Notes: a model not told the origin generated them from the letters alone. A stretch of DNA of 33,092 nt from Burkholderiaceae bacterium (GCA_947448695.1 CANFOL010000024.1:1-33092); one strand, 5' to 3'; shown: positions 7,519-16,630, numbered from the stretch's first letter. Made by a program: numbers and translations.

Positions 7519-10089
7519 TTAAGGTTTTGTTACCTTTTGAAGGTAATCCAAAGACTCTTCGACTTGATCAATCAATATCAAACATAAATCATTTGGACTT
7601 AATTGCTCAAGTACAGTATCTATTGCCAAGAACTCACCACGAATTTCTTCAATATGTTTAGTTTTAGTTGCGCCTTCTAAGCCTTGACGTAAAAGTGTTA
7701 GTACCTCACCATCTTCACGCCCCCGTTGGCATTGGTCTTGATACAGAATAACCGAGTCAAAAGCCTCTCCCAAGATCTGTGTTTGACGTCGAATATCATC
7801 ATCGCGACGATCTCCAGCTCCTGAGATAACAACATGGCGACGCTGTGCCGGGATTGAATTTGTTGCTTGTACTAATGCCCTTATGGCATCAGGATTATGT
7901 CCATAATCTGCAATCACTGTTGCACCACGGTGCTTAAATATATTAAAGCGCCCAGGAGCCGTAATTGCATTACTGACAAAATTACCTAAGGCCTTTTCAA
8001 TCACCTGCCAATCGATGTCTAATGCCCATGTAGCGGCAATTGATGCCAAGGTATTTTCTATCTGAAATCCTATTTGACCACTCTCAGTTAAAGGAATATT
8101 GGCCAGAGAAATTCTTCTCACAATGCGATTACCGATTGCTGCAATCAGATGCTCCTTATCCCGAAAAACAGCTTTTTTACCTTGAGCACGATGCGTAGAA
8201 ATAACCGGATTATGGGCATTTAAACCAAAGAATATGATTTGTCCACGACAATATTTTGCCATTTTGACAACCATCGGATCAGCAGCATTCAATACTGCAT
8301 GACCCGTTGGAGAGACGTTTCGAACAATCACACCCTTTACTTCAGCTAACTCTTCCACGGTATCAATGTAGCTCATCCCTAAGTGGTCACCCTCTCCTAT
8401 ATTGGTGATCACAGCGACATCACAAGCATCAAAACCTAAACCCTCACGTAAGATGCCTCCACGAGCAGTTTCAAAAACTGCAGCATCTACCTCAGGATGC
8501 ATTAAAACATTTCTGGCACTTTTAGGGCCACTGCAATCACCAGAATCAATACGTTCATTTTCGACATAAATTCCGTCTGTAGTGGTCATTCCAACCCGAT
8601 TTCCTTGAGTTCTTAATATATGAGTAATCAATCGAACTGTAGTCGTTTTACCATTAGTGCCAGATACAGCAACTACTGGAATTCGACCATTTTCTGGTCG
8701 TGGGTATAACAAAGAAATGATTGCTTCACCAACTGGCTGACTTTTTCCATACGAGGGATTTAAATGCATCCGCAGTCCTGGTGCTGCATTGACTTCAACT
8801 ACTCCACCCCCCTGTTCCTCAAGCGGCTTATAAATCGCTTCACAAACAATATCAACACCACAAATATCTAAGCCCACCATTTTTGCTGCCGTAATTGCAC
8901 TTGCTGCTAAATCAGGGTGTACGTCTTCTGTTACGTCAGTCGCACTGCCGCCAGTACTTAAATTGGCATTATTACGTAGCACTACCCTTTGGCCATTTCT
9001 TGGAATTGAATTTATATCTAGTTTCTGTTTTGCCAGTGTTGCAACCGCAATGTCATCTAGGCGAATTTTGGTGAGCGGTGTTGCATGACCATCACCACGT
9101 AATGGGTCTTTATTGATTGCAGCAACTAGCTCAATAATCGTTAACACCCCATCACCAATGACTTGTGGGGGATCTCTTCTAGCAGCTGCTATTAACTGAT
9201 CGCCTACAACTAATAAACGAAAATCATGGCCAGGCATGTAACGTTCAACAATGATTTTTCTTCCGTAATGTTGAGCCACATCAAAAGCTGCTCTGACTTG
9301 ATCCTCAGATTTAATATTAACCGCAACACCTTTACCCTGATTGCCATCTCGAGGTTTAATTACAATCGTTGACCCTAATTCTTGAGCAACTTTCCAAGCA
9401 TCATCGGCATTATCAACTACCTTACCAAGAGGCACCGCCACTCCAGCTGCGTGCAGTAAATCTTTAGTTAACTCTTTATCTTGCGCAATAGACTCGGCAA
9501 TAGCACTAGTAAGGCTAGTTTCCGCAGCTTGAATACGCTTTTGCTTTGAACCCCAACCAAATTGAACTAAACTGCCGTCGGTTAATCGTTTATATGGAAT
9601 ATTTCTTTCAACGGCTGATTGAACAATCGAGCCCGTACTCGGACCTAAACGCACATCCTCATCTAACCGACTCAAATCTTCTAGAGCATTTTGCAAATTA
9701 AAATCTTGATTCTCTCTTGCAGCAATGACTAATTTCCAAGCTAAATCTAAAGCCATCCGACCGACAGCCTCTTCACTATATTCAACGACAACTTGGTAAA
9801 TTCCCTCTTCCTTGGCTTTGACTGTTCTACTAAACGTTACCGGACATCCAGCCTGCGCTTGTAATCCCAAAACCACATGCTCAATAACATGTGCCATAGA
9901 AATTGAATTTCTTGAAGGGCCAGTATTCGTGAAATGTAATTGTGGAAATAAAGTTCTTAATTGAATTTCAAAGTCGATTAATCCCTGTATGGAGCGCTCA
10001 GCTTCTTCACAAAAAATAATTGCTTCAATACCCGTATGCCTACTCCACAAATTAGGTCCACGTAATGCTCTTACTCGCTGTAATTCCAT
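7519..10089 (-). CDS. cphA: Cyanophycin synthetase
   Basis: Builds cyanophycin (a poly-Asp backbone with Arg on each side chain) by ATP-dependent addition of Asp and then Arg; 856 residues, usual CphA1 length. Visible domains: an N-terminal domain (about 1-160) with a HxxEH motif at 67-71; an ATP-grasp domain (about 165-465) with KPRDGNQGKG at 245-254 and VVEVNAAPGL near 430; and a Mur-ligase-like domain with the intact P-loop SGTNGKTTT at 476-484 and a complete C-terminal lobe (YGHNPDA). In CphA1 the ATP-grasp half adds Asp and the Mur half adds Arg, and the N domain of many CphA1 proteins has been described as a cryptic peptidase-like site making primers (from memory). The start ATG overlaps the cphA' stop (TAATG), with GGAGG 11 bases upstream. 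No cyanophycinase gene is in the window. Confidence 0.95.
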   Translation of the reverse strand: MELQRVRALRGPNLWSRHTGIEAIIFCEEAERSIQGLIDFEIQLRTLFPQLHFTNTGPSRNSISMAHVIEHVVLGLQAQAGCPVTFSRTVKAKEEGIYQVVVEYSEEAVGRMALDLAWKLVIAARENQDFNLQNALEDLSRLDEDVRLGPSTGSIVQSAVERNIPYKRLTDGSLVQFGWGSKQKRIQAAETSLTSAIAESIAQDKELTKDLLHAAGVAVPLGKVVDNADDAWKVAQELGSTIVIKPRDGNQGKGVAVNIKSEDQVRAAFDVAQHYGRKIIVERYMPGHDFRLLVVGDQLIAAARRDPPQVIGDGVLTIIELVAAINKDPLRGDGHATPLTKIRLDDIAVATLAKQKLDINSIPRNGQRVVLRNNANLSTGGSATDVTEDVHPDLAASAITAAKMVGLDICGVDIVCEAIYKPLEEQGGGVVEVNAAPGLRMHLNPSYGKSQPVGEAIISLLYPRPENGRIPVVAVSGTNGKTTTVRLITHILRTQGNRVGMTTTDGIYVENERIDSGDCSGPKSARNVLMHPEVDAAVFETARGGILREGLGFDACDVAVITNIGEGDHLGMSYIDTVEELAEVKGVIVRNVSPTGHAVLNAADPMVVKMAKYCRGQIIFFGLNAHNPVISTHRAQGKKAVFRDKEHLIAAIGNRIVRRISLANIPLTESGQIGFQIENTLASIAATWALDIDWQVIEKALGNFVSNAITAPGRFNIFKHRGATVIADYGHNPDAIRALVQATNSIPAQRRHVVISGAGDRRDDDIRRQTQILGEAFDSVILYQDQCQRGREDGEVLTLLRQGLEGATKTKHIEEIRGEFLAIDTVLEQLSPNDLCLILIDQVEESLDYLQKVTKP

Positions 10090-12272
10090 TATGCGTCAAC
10101 CTCCTCAGGCAAGAAAGTTTCAATCCCAGTTTCTATAATTTCAAAAGGCAATCCACTGGCCCAAGTTGCCGCAACAGCCGCAAGCATGGCTGAGACATTA
10201 CTTAAATTTTCATCTTGAGTTAAAAAACTTGACTCTTTAACTTCAAAAGAATAAATGTGGTTAAAGCCTTGTCTTAGGATAATTTTTTGATTTAAGAAAA
10301 TCACGTTACGACCACCTTTATTGGCCAAGTTTGTCAGCGCTGTATTACTTGGATCTATGCTATAGAACATGACTTCTGCAGGACTGATTTCTGCCATTTC
10401 AACTACTAATGAATCATCCGCATTTAACACAGCAACGCCATTCGCATCTGGTATGACAACGTCAACTTGAGACCGGTAGACAGAAAACAATTGTTTCTCC
10501 TCCACAATGGATTGCTCAGGATAAAAAACAGATTTATCTATGCCTGTGACCACCCCAACTGAACATAAATCATAGGGCATGCCTTGCATCAAAATGCCTT
10601 TTGCAGTTGATTCAATCACGGCAGCCTGAACTAATGGATTCAACAAAGTTCTTCTTCCCAAATCCCACTCTGAACTTCCACTTTTTTCTACTGGGCGATG
10701 ATTAAAACTTAATCCACGATGGGTAGATAGGGCAACATAGAAATTATTTAATTTGAAGAAATAAGCGCATATTTGAGAAACTTGTGCAGAACTATATGAT
10801 CCACATACCCCAATAATCGGAATTCGGCTATTTGTTTCTAATGGAAATAAATGATTAATAATCGCCTGTCCAACTGGTTGAGCCTTACCTTTGGCAGGTT
10901 TAATATGCATCAAAAGCCCTGGCCCAGCATTCACCTCGACGATGGCTGCCCCTTGCTCCTCAAGGGGGCGAGATATATCCATTGCTACTAAATCAACGCC
11001 AGCAACATCTAGGCCAACCACTTTAGCTGCAAGTACGACTTTTTTAGCTACCGAAGGGTGAACAAGATCAGTCACATCAAAGGCAACATTACCATTGCGC
11101 TGAATTAAAGCTTGTTTACCTTCCTCAACAATACTCTCGGATGTATAACCTTGACTCTTCAACTCTAACTCAGCAATCGAATCAATTCGAACTTGATTTA
11201 AAGGGAAATCTTCTGTTGGGCCACGCCTTGGATCGGAATTAATCTGAATTTGAATCAGTTCTAAGACGGTGTGCTTGCCATCACCAACAACCTTACACTC
11301 CTCACCTTTTGCTGCCGCAACTAAATGATCGCCAACGACTAACAAACGATGCTCATCCCCTTGAATGAATTTTTCAACAAGTACACCACTACCTTCATGT
11401 CGAGCAACTTCATAAGCAGCGTAGACTTCTTCTTGAGTATGTAGGTTCGTGAAAACTCCTCGCCCATGATTTCCGTCTTGTGGCTTTACAACAACTGGTA
11501 AGCCGATTTCTTGCGCTAGCTCCCAGGCATGTTCCGGCCCATTTACCAAATCTCCGTAAGGTATCGGCAATCCAACGGAGGCCAATAAAGATTTAGTTAA
11601 GTTCTTATCCCTAGAAATTGTTTCAGCGATTGCACTGGTCTGGTTAGTTTCTGCAGTCCAGATTCTTTTTTGTTGCGCACCATAACCTAATTGAACTAAA
11701 TTACCGGTTGATAATCGAATGTGCGGAATCATCTTTTCTTTTGCAGCAGTCACAATACAACTAGTACTTGGGCCTAAGCAAAGATCATCAATCATTTCTT
11801 TCAAATGATCAATACTTGCTTGCACATCGTATTCACGGTCTTGTATTAAAGCTAATAACAAATCTTTGGCATAGGTAATCGCCTGGGTAGTAACTTCTTG
11901 ATGAGGTGTGGCTACAATTAATTTATAAATGCCACTTGTCGTGCTCTCTCTAGCTCGCCCAAAACCTCCAGCAAAACCGGCCAACCCCTGTAACTCAAGC
12001 GTTAAATGCTCCATGATATGGACAGGCCAAGTGCCCTCTTCAACTCGTTTTAAAAAGCCACCTCTTTCTTCATAACTACATCGGTGTTCAACCAAGGATG
12101 GCAACTTCGCTACTAGACGCTCATAAAATCCAGGTATCTTGTCAGAAGGATATTCTTCCAACTCGCCTATGTCGACAAGGGCCTCTAGAACCTCAACCCA
12201 ACACCACATGTTGGGGCCACGAATATACTTGATTTCAAGAATATTAATTGTTTTATCAAGAAGTTGTGGCAT
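10089..12272 (-). CDS. cphA': Cyanophycin synthetase-like protein CphA' with degenerate Mur-ligase half
   Basis: Paralogue of the following cphA, 727 residues, first gene of the operon. The N-terminal domain keeps a HxxEH motif (85-89). The ATP-grasp half is well preserved (KPQDGNHGRG near 263-272, VVEVNAGPGL-type motif near 445). The position of the Mur-ligase P-loop reads GVCGSYSSAQV (about 488-498) and lacks the GKT/S nucleotide-binding core, and the protein stops where CphA begins its last lobe, so about 120 C-terminal residues are absent. It therefore probably cannot carry out the Mur-type ligation alone and may work with CphA, or perform only the ATP-grasp reaction. Paired cphA/cphA' genes are known in betaproteobacteria such as Cupriavidus. 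The TAATG junction couples translation to cphA. Confidence 0.88.
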   Translation of the reverse strand: MPQLLDKTINILEIKYIRGPNMWCWVEVLEALVDIGELEEYPSDKIPGFYERLVAKLPSLVEHRCSYEERGGFLKRVEEGTWPVHIMEHLTLELQGLAGFAGGFGRARESTTSGIYKLIVATPHQEVTTQAITYAKDLLLALIQDREYDVQASIDHLKEMIDDLCLGPSTSCIVTAAKEKMIPHIRLSTGNLVQLGYGAQQKRIWTAETNQTSAIAETISRDKNLTKSLLASVGLPIPYGDLVNGPEHAWELAQEIGLPVVVKPQDGNHGRGVFTNLHTQEEVYAAYEVARHEGSGVLVEKFIQGDEHRLLVVGDHLVAAAKGEECKVVGDGKHTVLELIQIQINSDPRRGPTEDFPLNQVRIDSIAELELKSQGYTSESIVEEGKQALIQRNGNVAFDVTDLVHPSVAKKVVLAAKVVGLDVAGVDLVAMDISRPLEEQGAAIVEVNAGPGLLMHIKPAKGKAQPVGQAIINHLFPLETNSRIPIIGVCGSYSSAQVSQICAYFFKLNNFYVALSTHRGLSFNHRPVEKSGSSEWDLGRRTLLNPLVQAAVIESTAKGILMQGMPYDLCSVGVVTGIDKSVFYPEQSIVEEKQLFSVYRSQVDVVIPDANGVAVLNADDSLVVEMAEISPAEVMFYSIDPSNTALTNLANKGGRNVIFLNQKIILRQGFNHIYSFEVKESSFLTQDENLSNVSAMLAAVAATWASGLPFEIIETGIETFLPEEVDA

Positions 12273-12331
12273 CTATCCCAAGCTTTGAAAAGAGTTAATT
12301 TGAAGTTAAAAAATCAATAAAACTGTTTTAA

Positions 12332-12359
12332 ATTCTAACTTATAAATGCTATAACTCAA
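12332..12359 (-). promoter_or_regulatory. Sigma70-type promoter for cphA'-cphA
   Basis: On the minus strand, TTGAGT (12354-12359) and TAGAAT (12332-12337) are 16 bases apart. Transcription would start near 12325, leaving a leader of about 53 bases before the cphA' ATG. The site sits in the 176-base divergent region shared with the ABC transporter gene. Confidence 0.55.
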
Positions 12360-12435
12360 GAATGGTGAAAAAGTTGACAAAATCCTCTAAATTAAGAGCT
12401 TTTCTTTGATTTATCTACTTTTCTTTGTTCTAGAC

Positions 12436-12441
12436 TATACT
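12436..12441 (+). promoter_or_regulatory. -10 box of the ABC transporter gene, placed for a leaderless mRNA
   Basis: TATACT at 12436-12441 is separated from the ATG at 12449 by 7 bases, so the predicted +1 is at or next to the A of the ATG. No Shine-Dalgarno is present between them. A recognisable -35 is poor (TTATCT at 12411-12416, 19 bases away). Confidence 0.45.
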
Positions 12442-12448
12442 TTTTTGC

Positions 12449-14725
12449 ATGAATCCTCTTCGACAGTTACCGAACATTACCCCTCCGATTCATCCTCACT
12501 GGGAGGGAAAGGTTCACATTACTTCAAAAACCATTCTATCTTGGGTGGAGATAGATCTAAATAATGTTCTTCACTTTGAGAAGTCTCTATTAAGTTTATG
12601 GACTCAATCTGAAAATAGTTCATCGTTTTTTGTTTCACAAACAAATGAAAATGGCTCAGTCAAAGATTGGCAAATTGAAGATGATCAATTTCTTAAACTC
12701 AGCGATCATGCTGGCGTAGGCCATTTATCTCTGTATGGTAAAGAAGGTCTGATTCAAACTTGGCATTTCACTTTAGCCATTAACTCATTAATAACTCAAT
12801 TTAAAGATCAATTTCAGCAACGTCATCTACTCGTTGAAAAAGTACAAAATCAAGAGTCGAATGAAACTTCTGTAACTATTTGCCCAAATTGTCAAAGCCC
12901 TATCCCTCAAGAACAATCTTCATGCATTGTCTGTGACCCAGAAACTGAAATACCGCCTTCAACTTTAACTTTATTTAAGTTATGGCGCTTTGCAAAGCCT
13001 TATAAAAAAGAACTAATTCTCGGCTTCTTCCTCACCCTTCTCTCAACTGCAGCAACTTTAGTTCCACCCTACATTAGCATGCCTCTGATGGATGAGGTAC
13101 TTATCCCCTTTCAAACAACGCATGTCATGAACTATGAATTGGCTGGCATTTATTTGGCGGGTCTTTTATTAGCCGCCCTGTTTGCTTGGGGGCTAGGCTG
13201 GTGGAAAACCTATATTCTGGCTTTAGTTAGTGAACGTATTGGTATGGAACTGCGGACAAAAACCTTTCAGCATTTGATTCACCTATCCCTCGAGTATTTT
13301 GGTGCAAAACGCACCGGAGATCTAATGACTCGAATCGGCAATGAAACAGATCGTATTTGTGTCTTTTTATCCTTACATTTATTAGATTTTTTAACCGATA
13401 TGATCATGTTGTTTATGACTGCAGCCATTTTAATCAGCATCGATCCTTTACTCGCTTTGGTCACCTTACTGCCATTACCTTTTATTGCCTGGATGATTCA
13501 TTTTGTAAGGGATAAATTACGCTATGGGTTTGAAAAAGTTGACCGCAATTGGTCAGAGGTTAATAACGTTCTTTCAGATACGATTCCAGGAATTAGAGTA
13601 GTGAAAGCCTTTGCACAAGAAGATCGCGAAAACCTTCGCTTTATCGCCGCAAATCAACGTAACTTAGAGGTAAATGATCGAGTCAATCGCACGTGGTCAT
13701 CCTTTGCCCCAACGGTTACACTTTTAACCGAGATTGGCCTTTTAGTGGTTTGGGGATTTGGTATTTATCAAGTAGCCAATGAACATATTACAGTTGGTGT
13801 TTTGACAGCCTTTTTGGCTTATATTTCTAGATTTTATGGTCGTATGGACTCGATGAGCCGAATCGTTTCTCATACACAAAAGGCCGCGGCTGGAGCAAAA
13901 CGTGTATTCGATATTCTAGACCATGAGTCAAGTGTGCCAGACACAAAAAATCCAGTCGCCCTTCCGACCCAAATCCGCGGTCAGATTGATTTGAGCAATG
14001 TTGGTTTTCGATATGGTAATCGTGCAGTAACTAAAAATATTAATTTACAGATACAGCCAGGTGAAATGATTGGTCTAGTTGGACATAGTGGCTCTGGTAA
14101 AAGTACTCTAGTGAACTTAATTTGTCGCTTTTATGATGTGAGTGAAGGTAGTGTCAAAATTGACGGCATTGATGTCCGCAACATCGACACAAAAGAACTT
14201 CGCCAGTTATTTGGGATGGTTCTACAGGAACCTTTTTTATTTTTTGGAACCATCGCAGAAAATATTGCCTATGGTAAACCTCAAGCTACACGAGCCGAAA
14301 TTGTTCAGGCCGCTAAAGCTGCCAATGCACATGATTTTATTTTGCGACTACCTTTGGGATATGATTCGCTTGTTGGCGAAAGAGGTCAATCTCTTTCTGG
14401 TGGTGAACGCCAGAGAATTTCTATTGCGCGCGCCTTATTGATTGATCCCAAAATTTTAATTCTTGATGAAGCAACTTCCTCAGTAGATACAACTACTGAA
14501 AAAGAAATCCAAAAAGCTTTAGATAACTTAGTCAAAGGCAGAACGACTTTAGCCATTGCCCACCGTCTATCTACTTTGCGAAAAGCTGACCGTTTAATTG
14601 TCCTTGATAAGGGTGAAATTATTGAAGTTGGTAATCATGATGAATTAATGGCTGCTGAAGGAACTTACTATCAGTTGTATCAAGCTCAAGCTAGACATGC
14701 CGCAGAAATCGCTGAGTCCATTTGA
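12449..14725 (+). CDS. Cyanophycin-associated ABC exporter-type protein with zinc-ribbon N-terminus
   Basis: A 758-residue half-transporter (membrane domain plus ATPase). Residues 1-140 form a soluble, mainly beta-predicted domain I do not recognise. A zinc ribbon follows, with CPNC at 145-148 and CIVC at 159-162. The type IV (exporter) membrane domain spans about 175-480. The ATPase has GHSGSGKST, LSGGERQR, ILILDEATSSVD and the AHRLS switch, all intact. It is divergent from cphA'-cphA and overlaps a DUF1854 gene; as I recall, annotation resources name this pair cyanophycin metabolism-associated ABC transporter and DUF1854 protein. Substrate and direction are unknown; the fold suggests export of a peptide, lipid or metabolite, probably as a homodimer. 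It lacks a Shine-Dalgarno and may be leaderless. Confidence 0.88.
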   Translation: MNPLRQLPNITPPIHPHWEGKVHITSKTILSWVEIDLNNVLHFEKSLLSLWTQSENSSSFFVSQTNENGSVKDWQIEDDQFLKLSDHAGVGHLSLYGKEGLIQTWHFTLAINSLITQFKDQFQQRHLLVEKVQNQESNETSVTICPNCQSPIPQEQSSCIVCDPETEIPPSTLTLFKLWRFAKPYKKELILGFFLTLLSTAATLVPPYISMPLMDEVLIPFQTTHVMNYELAGIYLAGLLLAALFAWGLGWWKTYILALVSERIGMELRTKTFQHLIHLSLEYFGAKRTGDLMTRIGNETDRICVFLSLHLLDFLTDMIMLFMTAAILISIDPLLALVTLLPLPFIAWMIHFVRDKLRYGFEKVDRNWSEVNNVLSDTIPGIRVVKAFAQEDRENLRFIAANQRNLEVNDRVNRTWSSFAPTVTLLTEIGLLVVWGFGIYQVANEHITVGVLTAFLAYISRFYGRMDSMSRIVSHTQKAAAGAKRVFDILDHESSVPDTKNPVALPTQIRGQIDLSNVGFRYGNRAVTKNINLQIQPGEMIGLVGHSGSGKSTLVNLICRFYDVSEGSVKIDGIDVRNIDTKELRQLFGMVLQEPFLFFGTIAENIAYGKPQATRAEIVQAAKAANAHDFILRLPLGYDSLVGERGQSLSGGERQRISIARALLIDPKILILDEATSSVDTTTEKEIQKALDNLVKGRTTLAIAHRLSTLRKADRLIVLDKGEIIEVGNHDELMAAEGTYYQLYQAQARHAAEIAESI

Positions 14726-15201
14726 TGAAAGATCTTATGATGAACTTTAACCTAGAAAAAGATGTTTTTGGAAATATTCGATTAGTTTTAGGCAGCGGAC
14801 AATCTCATGATCAAGTAAAAATTATTCGTGCGTTCCCTATTTCCGACCCTGAAAATGGCTTTTCGATTGTGAGTCAAGATGGCCATGAATTAGTTTGGTT
14901 TGAATCTTTCAATCATTTGAGTGAAGACAATCAACAGATTGTTAACTCTTCTCTTGAACAAATTGAATTTATTCCAGTCATTAGCAAAATCACCAACCTC
15001 AATACCTATGCATTACCTAGCATCTGGGATATTGAAACGGATCGAGGTATTACAAAGTTAAAGTTAAAAGCTGAACAAGATATCCGTCGCGTTTCAGCAG
15101 AAGCACTTCTCATTACTGATGCAAACGGCATTCAATATTTAATTAAAAATCGTCAGGCTTTAGATAAGTTTAGTAAAAAAGTTCTAGACAGATTTATGTA
15201 A
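14725..15201 (+). CDS. DUF1854 protein, cyanophycin-associated
   Basis: A soluble protein of 158 residues (from the ATG at 14725) with no signal peptide or membrane segment. It matches DUF1854 in overall pattern: a start like FNLEKDVFGNIRLVL, a central IEFIPVISKI, then WDIETDRGITKLKLKAEQDIRR and an ending of AEALLITDANGIQYLIKNR. The ATG overlaps the transporter's stop (TGATG), so the two are coupled. Other possible starts are a TTG three bases earlier and the Met pair near residue 5. The function is unknown; strict association with the transporter suggests an accessory or regulatory subunit. The last 18 bases overlap the 3' end of convergent tcdA. Confidence 0.8.
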   Translation: MKDLMMNFNLEKDVFGNIRLVLGSGQSHDQVKIIRAFPISDPENGFSIVSQDGHELVWFESFNHLSEDNQQIVNSSLEQIEFIPVISKITNLNTYALPSIWDIETDRGITKLKLKAEQDIRRVSAEALLITDANGIQYLIKNRQALDKFSKKVLDRFM

Positions 15202-15948
15202 GGCGCTTAATTGTTGAAGGATTTCAGCAGCGGCAATAAAGCCAAATGTTGCAGTTACTGTTACAGCTGACCCAAAACCAGCACAAGACAATCCGCCACT
15301 TGCCACTCCTTGGCGTGGTTCTGAGGAATACACAACTCGCAGATTCATTTTCCTTTTTGGATCTTTTTCAAATCCATATTGCTGCCTTAAACTAGCCCTA
15401 ATTTTTGCCAGCATCGGATCATGTGTAGACCGCGCTAAATCGACGACTTCAATTTTGGATGGATCTAACTTCCCCCCTGCACCGCCACTCATTACATAAG
15501 GTAATTTCCTTTGATACGCCCATGAAGCTAATGCCAACTTGCTAGCAACATCATCCATAGCGTCCAAAATAGCAGCGCCAAGAGGGAGATATTCATGGAA
15601 ATTTTCTGGTTTTAAAAAATCATCAACGCAATTGATTTTTAGTGCCGGATTAATCAGGGATAATCGCTCCGCCATGACTGTAATTTTTGCTTTTCCAAAC
15701 TCTCCATCAAGAGCATGAAGTTGTCGATTGGTATTGCTAATCGACACATGATCAAAATCAATTAAAGTTATTTCTCCGATAGCACTTCTGGCTAAGGCCT
15801 CTGCAGCCCATGAACCAACCCCTCCAAGCCCAACAATTACGACATGCGCTTGTTGAAATAAGGTATAGGCGTGATCACCATATAAGCGTGCAACTCCACT
15901 CAAGCGTCGTTCGGGTAGTTCTAAGTTGGTGTGACTTGGATTATTCAT
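15184..15948 (-). CDS. tcdA: tRNA threonylcarbamoyladenosine dehydratase (ThiF/E1 family)
   Basis: ATP-dependent cyclisation of t6A37 to ct6A37 in tRNA. The protein is 254 residues, close to E. coli TcdA (CsdL). It has the E1-like nucleotide-binding site GLGGVG (40-45) followed by WAAEALARSAIGEITLIDFD, then the N-T-N-R-Q motif (72-76) and D-A-M-D-D in the ATP site region. The C-terminal part has GLSCAGFGSAVTVTATFG. It is divergent from pdxH with only 44 bases between starts and overlaps the DUF1854 gene tail-to-tail by 18 bases. No clear Shine-Dalgarno precedes the ATG. Confidence 0.92.
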   Translation of the reverse strand: MNNPSHTNLELPERRLSGVARLYGDHAYTLFQQAHVVIVGLGGVGSWAAEALARSAIGEITLIDFDHVSISNTNRQLHALDGEFGKAKITVMAERLSLINPALKINCVDDFLKPENFHEYLPLGAAILDAMDDVASKLALASWAYQRKLPYVMSGGAGGKLDPSKIEVVDLARSTHDPMLAKIRASLRQQYGFEKDPKRKMNLRVVYSSEPRQGVASGGLSCAGFGSAVTVTATFGFIAAAEILQQLSALHKSV

Positions 15949-15957
15949 GATTCATTA

Positions 15958-15986
15958 TTATCTATCATCTATATATTCGATATACT
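15958..15986 (+). promoter_or_regulatory. pdxH promoter placed for a leaderless mRNA
   Basis: TATACT (15981-15986) lies 6 bases before the pdxH ATG at 15993, with a weak -35 TTATCT (15958-15963) at 17 bases spacing. No Shine-Dalgarno is present. The predicted +1 falls at the ATG. Confidence 0.5.
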
Positions 15987-15992
15987 ATTCTT

Positions 15993-16628
15993 ATGCAAAA
16001 TCTAGCTGATCTCAGAAAAACTTACTCAAGGGGCAACTTGGCTGAAGAGGATATTCATCCAGATCCAATGAAGCAATTTCAATTGTGGTTTGAACAAGCA
16101 TCACAAGCTCAGTGTCCAGAACCACATGCTATGACACTGGCGACGGTTAATGAGGATGGCTCTCCTAGTGTCCGAATTGTTTTACTGAAGGGCATCATTG
16201 ATCAACAATTTGTTTTTTATACCAACTACTTAAGTCAAAAAGGGAAATCTATTGCAAGCAATCCCAATGTGGCCTTATTGTTTTTTTGGCATGAACTAGA
16301 ACGTCAAGTTCGTATCGAAGGAACTTGTGACAAACTTTCTCCAGAGCTAAGTGATGTATATTACCACTCAAGACCTATTGAGTCTCGAATAGGCGCTTGG
16401 GCATCCCCACAGAGTGAGGTGGTGAAAGATCGTCATTATTTAGAGTCTCTTGAGAAAAAATATCAATCAGAGTTTGGTGATCATCCTCCAAGACCACCTC
16501 ACTGGGGAGGCTATTGTGTGCAGCCCAAAAGAATTGAATTTTGGCAAGGTCGCCCTTCTCGGCTTCATGACCGCATTCATTTCATTCAAGTTAACCAATC
16601 TTGGAAAATTGAGAGACTAGCTCCGTAA
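15993..16628 (+). CDS. pdxH: Pyridoxine/pyridoxamine 5'-phosphate oxidase
   Basis: FMN-dependent oxidation of PNP/PMP to pyridoxal 5'-phosphate. The protein is 211 residues, normal length. The N-terminal region LRKTYSRGNLAEEDIHPDPM, the FMN-binding stretch MTLATVNEDGSPSVRIVLLKG and the C-terminal signature FWQGRPSRLHDR (with Arg190 and His192 matching PLP-binding positions) are all present. It is monocistronic and meets msrA tail-to-tail with 2 bases between stop codons. The PLP it supplies is the cofactor of the large decarboxylase elsewhere in the window. Confidence 0.96.
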   Translation: MQNLADLRKTYSRGNLAEEDIHPDPMKQFQLWFEQASQAQCPEPHAMTLATVNEDGSPSVRIVLLKGIIDQQFVFYTNYLSQKGKSIASNPNVALLFFWHELERQVRIEGTCDKLSPELSDVYYHSRPIESRIGAWASPQSEVVKDRHYLESLEKKYQSEFGDHPPRPPHWGGYCVQPKRIEFWQGRPSRLHDRIHFIQVNQSWKIERLAP

Positions 16629-16630
16629 AT

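Noticed and set aside
12374..12379. Perfect TTGACA on the plus strand in the cphA'/ABC intergenic region
   Set aside because: No -10-like hexamer lies 16-18 bases downstream; the TATACT near the ATG is too far away.
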